From positions 104,754,753-104,818,752 of the forward strand of contig NC_081186.1 of assembly GCF_029867415.1 (NCBI RefSeq): a stretch of 64,000 bases of DNA, in the 5' to 3' direction. The translations under genes were made by a program, and so were the position numbers. The first letter of the stretch is position 1, and the number at the start of each line of letters is the position of its first letter. This document shows positions 60,685 through 64,000 of the stretch, one piece after another. The notes beneath the pieces are model-generated. The model ran no database searches, was not told the origin of the DNA, and was given only the letters and a program-made list of their open reading frames with translations. The DNA comes from Vicia villosa (Eukaryota > Streptophyta > Magnoliopsida > Fabales > Fabaceae).

Positions 60685-62110
60685 ATTTCCACTTTGACTT
60701 TAAATCGACGGTAATATCAATTTAGCCACCAACCATCTTGTTTGTCTCTCCAAAGCTTTAATCACCCTTCAACTAATTTGAAGTCCAAGCAATAACTAAA
60801 CCTTAATCTTGGCAATGATTTGGTGAAGATATCTACTAAATTCTCTTATGAGGGAACTTTATGAACCTAGATCTCCTTTGACTTTATCATGTCTCTTATA
60901 AAGTGTTAATGGGCGTCAATGTGTTTTTCTTTCTTGATACACTTGATGATTGACCAAATGAATGACACTTTGACTATCATAATTTATCTTCACACGTTCT
61001 TGAGGAATCTCTAACTCCCCAACCATGTCTTTCATTCATATTGCTTCCTTGACCCCTTCAACAAGGGCAATATATTCGACTTGAGTAGTAGATAATGAGG
61101 CCACTTATTGTTGATTTTCCTTCCAGCTTATAACTTTCCCAAACAACATAAACATAAAACTTGATAGGGATTTTCTAGTGGCCACATTATCTGCATAGTC
61201 TAAATCTACAAAATCCTCTAAAGTGTCTTTCTCTTGAGTTGGCCGTGTGTAATTTAAGCTACCCTATAAAGAACCATTAAAATACCTCATCGCCCACTTT
61301 AAAGCTTCCCAATGAACCTGACAAGGATTTTCCATGTACTAACTTACTATGTTAATTGCATATGCTAAGTCCATTCTATGAAAAATCATTCCCTACATAA
61401 ATATTCTAACCTCACTTGCTTAGAGAGTACTCTCCATTATCTTCTTATCTTCCTCGATTTGAGGACATTGTTTAACTGAAAGCTTTGTGTGATGACCCAA
61501 AAGAGTGTTGATAGTTTTTGCATCTTGCATTCTAAACTGCTCCACCATTTTCTTCAAGTAACTTTATTGAGATAATAACAACTCACTTTTCTTGCGACTT
61601 CTCATGATATCCATACCCACGATTCTTTTAACTTCACCAAGATCTTTTATCTCAAATTCACCATTCAAGATCTACTTGAGCTTAACGATCTCATTTTTGC
61701 TAGAGCTTACCATCAAAATATTATCAATATATATAAGGAGGTAGATAATGAATTTCTCATTCCTCTTCAATATGTATACACGATTGTCATAATTACTTAT
61801 TACAAAACTATGTTTAAAAATAAATTCATCAAATTGGCGATACCATTTCCTTGGACTTTGTTTCAACTCATACAAATATTTAATCAACAAACATACCTTA
61901 GCGTTATCTTCTACAAAACCTTCAGGTTGTTCCATGTAGATTGTCTCTTCAAGGTATCCATGAAATAAAGTTGTTTTCAAGTCTATTATATTGATTCACA
62001 ATTGTCATAAGTACCCTTATAAAACAATGTTTTTACCATACATGAAAAATATTTTGCGTCATTTACATTAGAAAACAATCTCTTGAACCTTAGAATTATT
62101 GGTAAGTATC
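60685..62110 (-). pseudogene. Ty1/copia pol remnant (RT, RNase H)
   Basis: Minus-strand 61980-61672 is an RT piece: MKTTLFHGYLEETIYMEQPE, CLLIKYLYELKQSPRKWY and LLIYIDNILMVSS, where the YVDD box is degraded to YIDN, which removes one catalytic aspartate. RNase H debris continues to about 60700. Integrase and gag are not seen. Confidence 0.75.
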
Positions 62111-62429
62111 ACATAACCTTGTTAGATGGACCTTTTCTAGCATACATTATCATCAGAACCTCTGCCTTTCAGCTTGAAGCGTGACTCCCCACACTTCAGG
62201 CACTCATTTAGTTATTCATATTACTTATGGCATAATATGTAATCATTAGGACATGTATGTATTTTGATATAGTCCAAATTTATTGGACACAATATCTTCT
62301 TTGCCTCATAATTTTGGATTGCTCGTAGCAGCTCAAGATTCAAATATTAGTATATTTATGTCTCTTCCTCCATTTCTTTCATTCTGTCAACTTGTGCAAT
62401 GGCAGGTAATAACTTTTTGGTGCTTGGCC

Positions 62430-63110
62430 ATATTAGCATGACTGATTTTTTTGTGCTTAAATTTTTTAAAGTCAAGATCATGTCTCCTAATGCCCCGGAG
62501 ATTTTTTAGGCTATCTGGAAGCCACCTCCTCAGAGTTGGATCAAAATTAATTGTGACGGAGCTTCTCTTAATAATCTTGGTCCTTCACCGTGCAGTGGTA
62601 TTGCCAGGAATCATGACGGAAATTTTTTGGGTGCTTTCGCCTCCTTTTTAGGGATTTCTAACTCTCACATTCCCGAACTCTCTGGTGCTATGCGGACAAT
62701 TGAGTTCCCCAATGAAAAGGGTTGGCATTATCGTTGGTTGGAAACGGATTCGGTGGCGGTGGTTCGTGCCTTCAACCCGCCTTTTTTAGTGTCTTGGCAT
62801 ATTCACACTAGATGGCTTAATTGTGTTAATATCACTAGGAATATGTTTTGTTTTTGTTTCTCATATTTTTAGAGTTTTAGAGAAGGGAATAGTTGTGCTG
62901 ACTCTTTTGCTAACTTAGGGATTTTTATTTCTGATTCAATTCATTTTAGTTATATTCCTTTGTTTTTGGGGGCATATTTTGTAAAGAATAGACTTGATCT
63001 GTCTTTTTTAAAGTTTTCATGATATTGAGAGGGTTTTGGTCTAGTCTCCCTCTGTTGTTCCACTTTTTCTTTTATTAATACAATCTAATTTTTATTTTAA
63101 AAAAATAATG
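62430..63110 (+). pseudogene. LINE-type RNase H domain and 3' tail
   Basis: Plus frames give PPPQSWIKINCDGASLNN, then SGIARNHDGNFLGAFASF, ELSGAMRTIEF, WLETDSVAVVRAF and GNSCADSFANLG. These are the D-E-D-D order of the RNase H domain found at the end of plant L1 ORF2 (RVT_3 type). A stop at 62870 and frame changes break it. An AT-rich, A-ended tail reaches about 63108. No RT precedes it, so it is a 5'-truncated copy. Confidence 0.75.
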
Positions 63111-63119
63111 GAAATAAAT

Positions 63120-63640
63120 ATAAATTTTGATTTATAGGCCATTAAACTTTGTCATGCCTTGGTTCTTAAGCATAACATAAGGACAGATAAAAATTAGATT
63201 AATATTAATAAAATGGATTTTATCAATCTACTTTTTAAAATGTGAGAATTCATGGAAAGGATTCTTCTACTACTATTATTATTTTATATTATTCGAAAGA
63301 TTTTCCACCAATATACTTTTACAGATGAATTGATAAACTCTCATATAATAATAAATTAAAATTTAATTTTGGTGCAATAAACTTTGTGATGCCTTGGCTC
63401 ATAGGCAGATTATAGAGGCAGATTAAAACATATAGATAGTATTAAATTCAAAATTGGAATTTCAGCCTAATAAATTTTCTCATGGCTTGGCCCCTTAACA
63501 TATTTTATAGACAGATTAAAATTTTTTTATAACATTTAAAATTTTAAATAAATGAATAAAAACTCAACTCGGCTCCTAATATTTTTTAGCTAGATCATTT
63601 CATAAAAAAATATAGTTCTTTCTAGTTTCTATATATACAT
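63120..63640 (+). promoter_or_regulatory. DEFL9 upstream modules (three) and TATA box
   Basis: Copies: CATTAAACTTTGTCATGCC + TTGGTTCTTAAGCA; CAATAAACTTTGTGATGCC + TTGGCTCATAGGCAGA with TTAAAACATATAGATAG; CTAATAAATTTTCTCATGGC + TTGGCCCCTTAACA. Then AGCTAGATCATTTCA, a TATATATACAT TATA box near 63632 and AGACTCAAATATT, as before DEFL2 and DEFL3. TATA to ATG is about 62 bp. Confidence 0.65.
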
Positions 63641-63693
63641 AGACTCAAATATTTTGTTTTTGTACAAAAAAACTTCATTTAAATTTAGAAACC

Positions 63694-64000
63694 ATGAGTT
63701 TCTCTCCTAGTAAATTCTACATTTTCTTCATGTTCCTTTGGCTTGCAACTCTCCTAGTTTCAACATGTGGTACAAACTAACTAAGCATCATATATTTACT
63801 TCTTCAATTCTAACTCTTATTTATGTTTTTTTAATTTTAATTTTCTTTTTTATGTGTAGAGGTGGAAACAAAAATTTGTAAAATAGAGTATAATACAGTA
63901 ACGACTCATGGTTGTGATAAGAAAGAATGTAATGTAGATTGCGTCGAGAGGGAGGGTGCAGCTTATGGTCATTGTGTGCCTGCAGGCATAATTATTTCAT
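63694..64000 (+). CDS. DEFL9: divergent defensin-like peptide, truncated by window end
   Basis: Exon 1 is 63694-63769; exon 2 starts at 63860 and is still open at 64000. The intron is 90 bp, phase 1. Exon 1 encodes a typical family signal peptide (MSFSPSKFYIFFMFLWL...). Exon 2 opens EVETK. Five cysteines are visible with spacing C-x11-C-x4-C-x3-C-x10-C. The TW and GPC landmarks are gone and a GHC takes the gamma-core position, followed by VPAGIIIS in place of the usual short loop. It is the most divergent member, yet has the fullest promoter (three modules plus TATA). The 3' end lies outside the window. Confidence 0.78.

Overview
The window looks like nuclear DNA of a flowering plant, most likely a cool-season legume. 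The reasons are: plant-type split genes (signal-peptide exon, short AT-rich intron, GT..AG borders), a chloroplast/mitochondrial-type PPR gene, a CYP71-type P450, very AT-rich spacers with long (AT)n and (ATT)n tracts, and dense nested plant retrotransposons. The legume assignment is inference: it rests on the two 3-4 kb solo LTRs that begin TGTCATACCCCAAAATTTG, which resemble Ogre/Tat LTRs of pea and vetch relatives, and on the style of the defensin family.

The core of the window is a tandem, same-strand family of nine two-exon plant-defensin-like (DEFL) genes, here called DEFL1 to DEFL9, at about 1.3, 12.7, 24.0, 41.4, 45.6, 51.6, 54.7, 59.2 and 63.7 kb; the last runs off the end. Each has a signal-peptide exon, a phase-1 intron and a cysteine exon. 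The usual spacing is C-x10-C-x5-C-x3-C-x10-C-xn-C-x-C-x3-C. Upstream of each gene lie one to three degenerate copies of a roughly 85-bp module (AATAAACTTTGTCATGCC followed by TTGGCTCCTAGACA). DEFL5, 7 and 8 are the youngest duplicates and share several hundred bases of upstream DNA. Members differ in cysteine number (7, 8 or 9), charge, C-terminal tail (the TGA stop became TCA in three genes) and intron microsatellite.

Only three other genes look intact: an intronless P-class PPR gene (6770-8278), a four-exon minus-strand gene for a small multispan protein with a partial PRAT (Tim17/22/23-like) motif (14937-17213), and a complete CYP71D-like P450 (31270-33136). A C-terminal fragment of an N-myristoyltransferase gene follows the PPR gene.

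The rest is mostly mobile DNA. There are Ty1/copia remnants (2.0-5.3, 9.8-10.4, 25.1-30.1, 33.5-40.9, 46.4-48.0, 52.8-54.1 and 60.1-62.1 kb), Ty3/gypsy remnants (start of window, 11.6, 20.5-23.1 and 49.4-49.9 kb), two inverted solo LTRs with target duplications that flank the P450, L1-type LINE 3' ends (4.6, 42.9, 56.3 and 62.4 kb), and several MITEs with recognisable TIRs and target duplications (6059-6702, 17928-18326, 23247-23428, 44371-45194 and 57564-57766).

Stretches where I see nothing assignable beyond AT-rich spacer: about 350-1060, 10440-11620, 11740-12400, 13540-14070, 18335-20480, 30220-31260, 41940-42860, 45980-46380, 51940-52760, 55100-56280 and 59700-60140.
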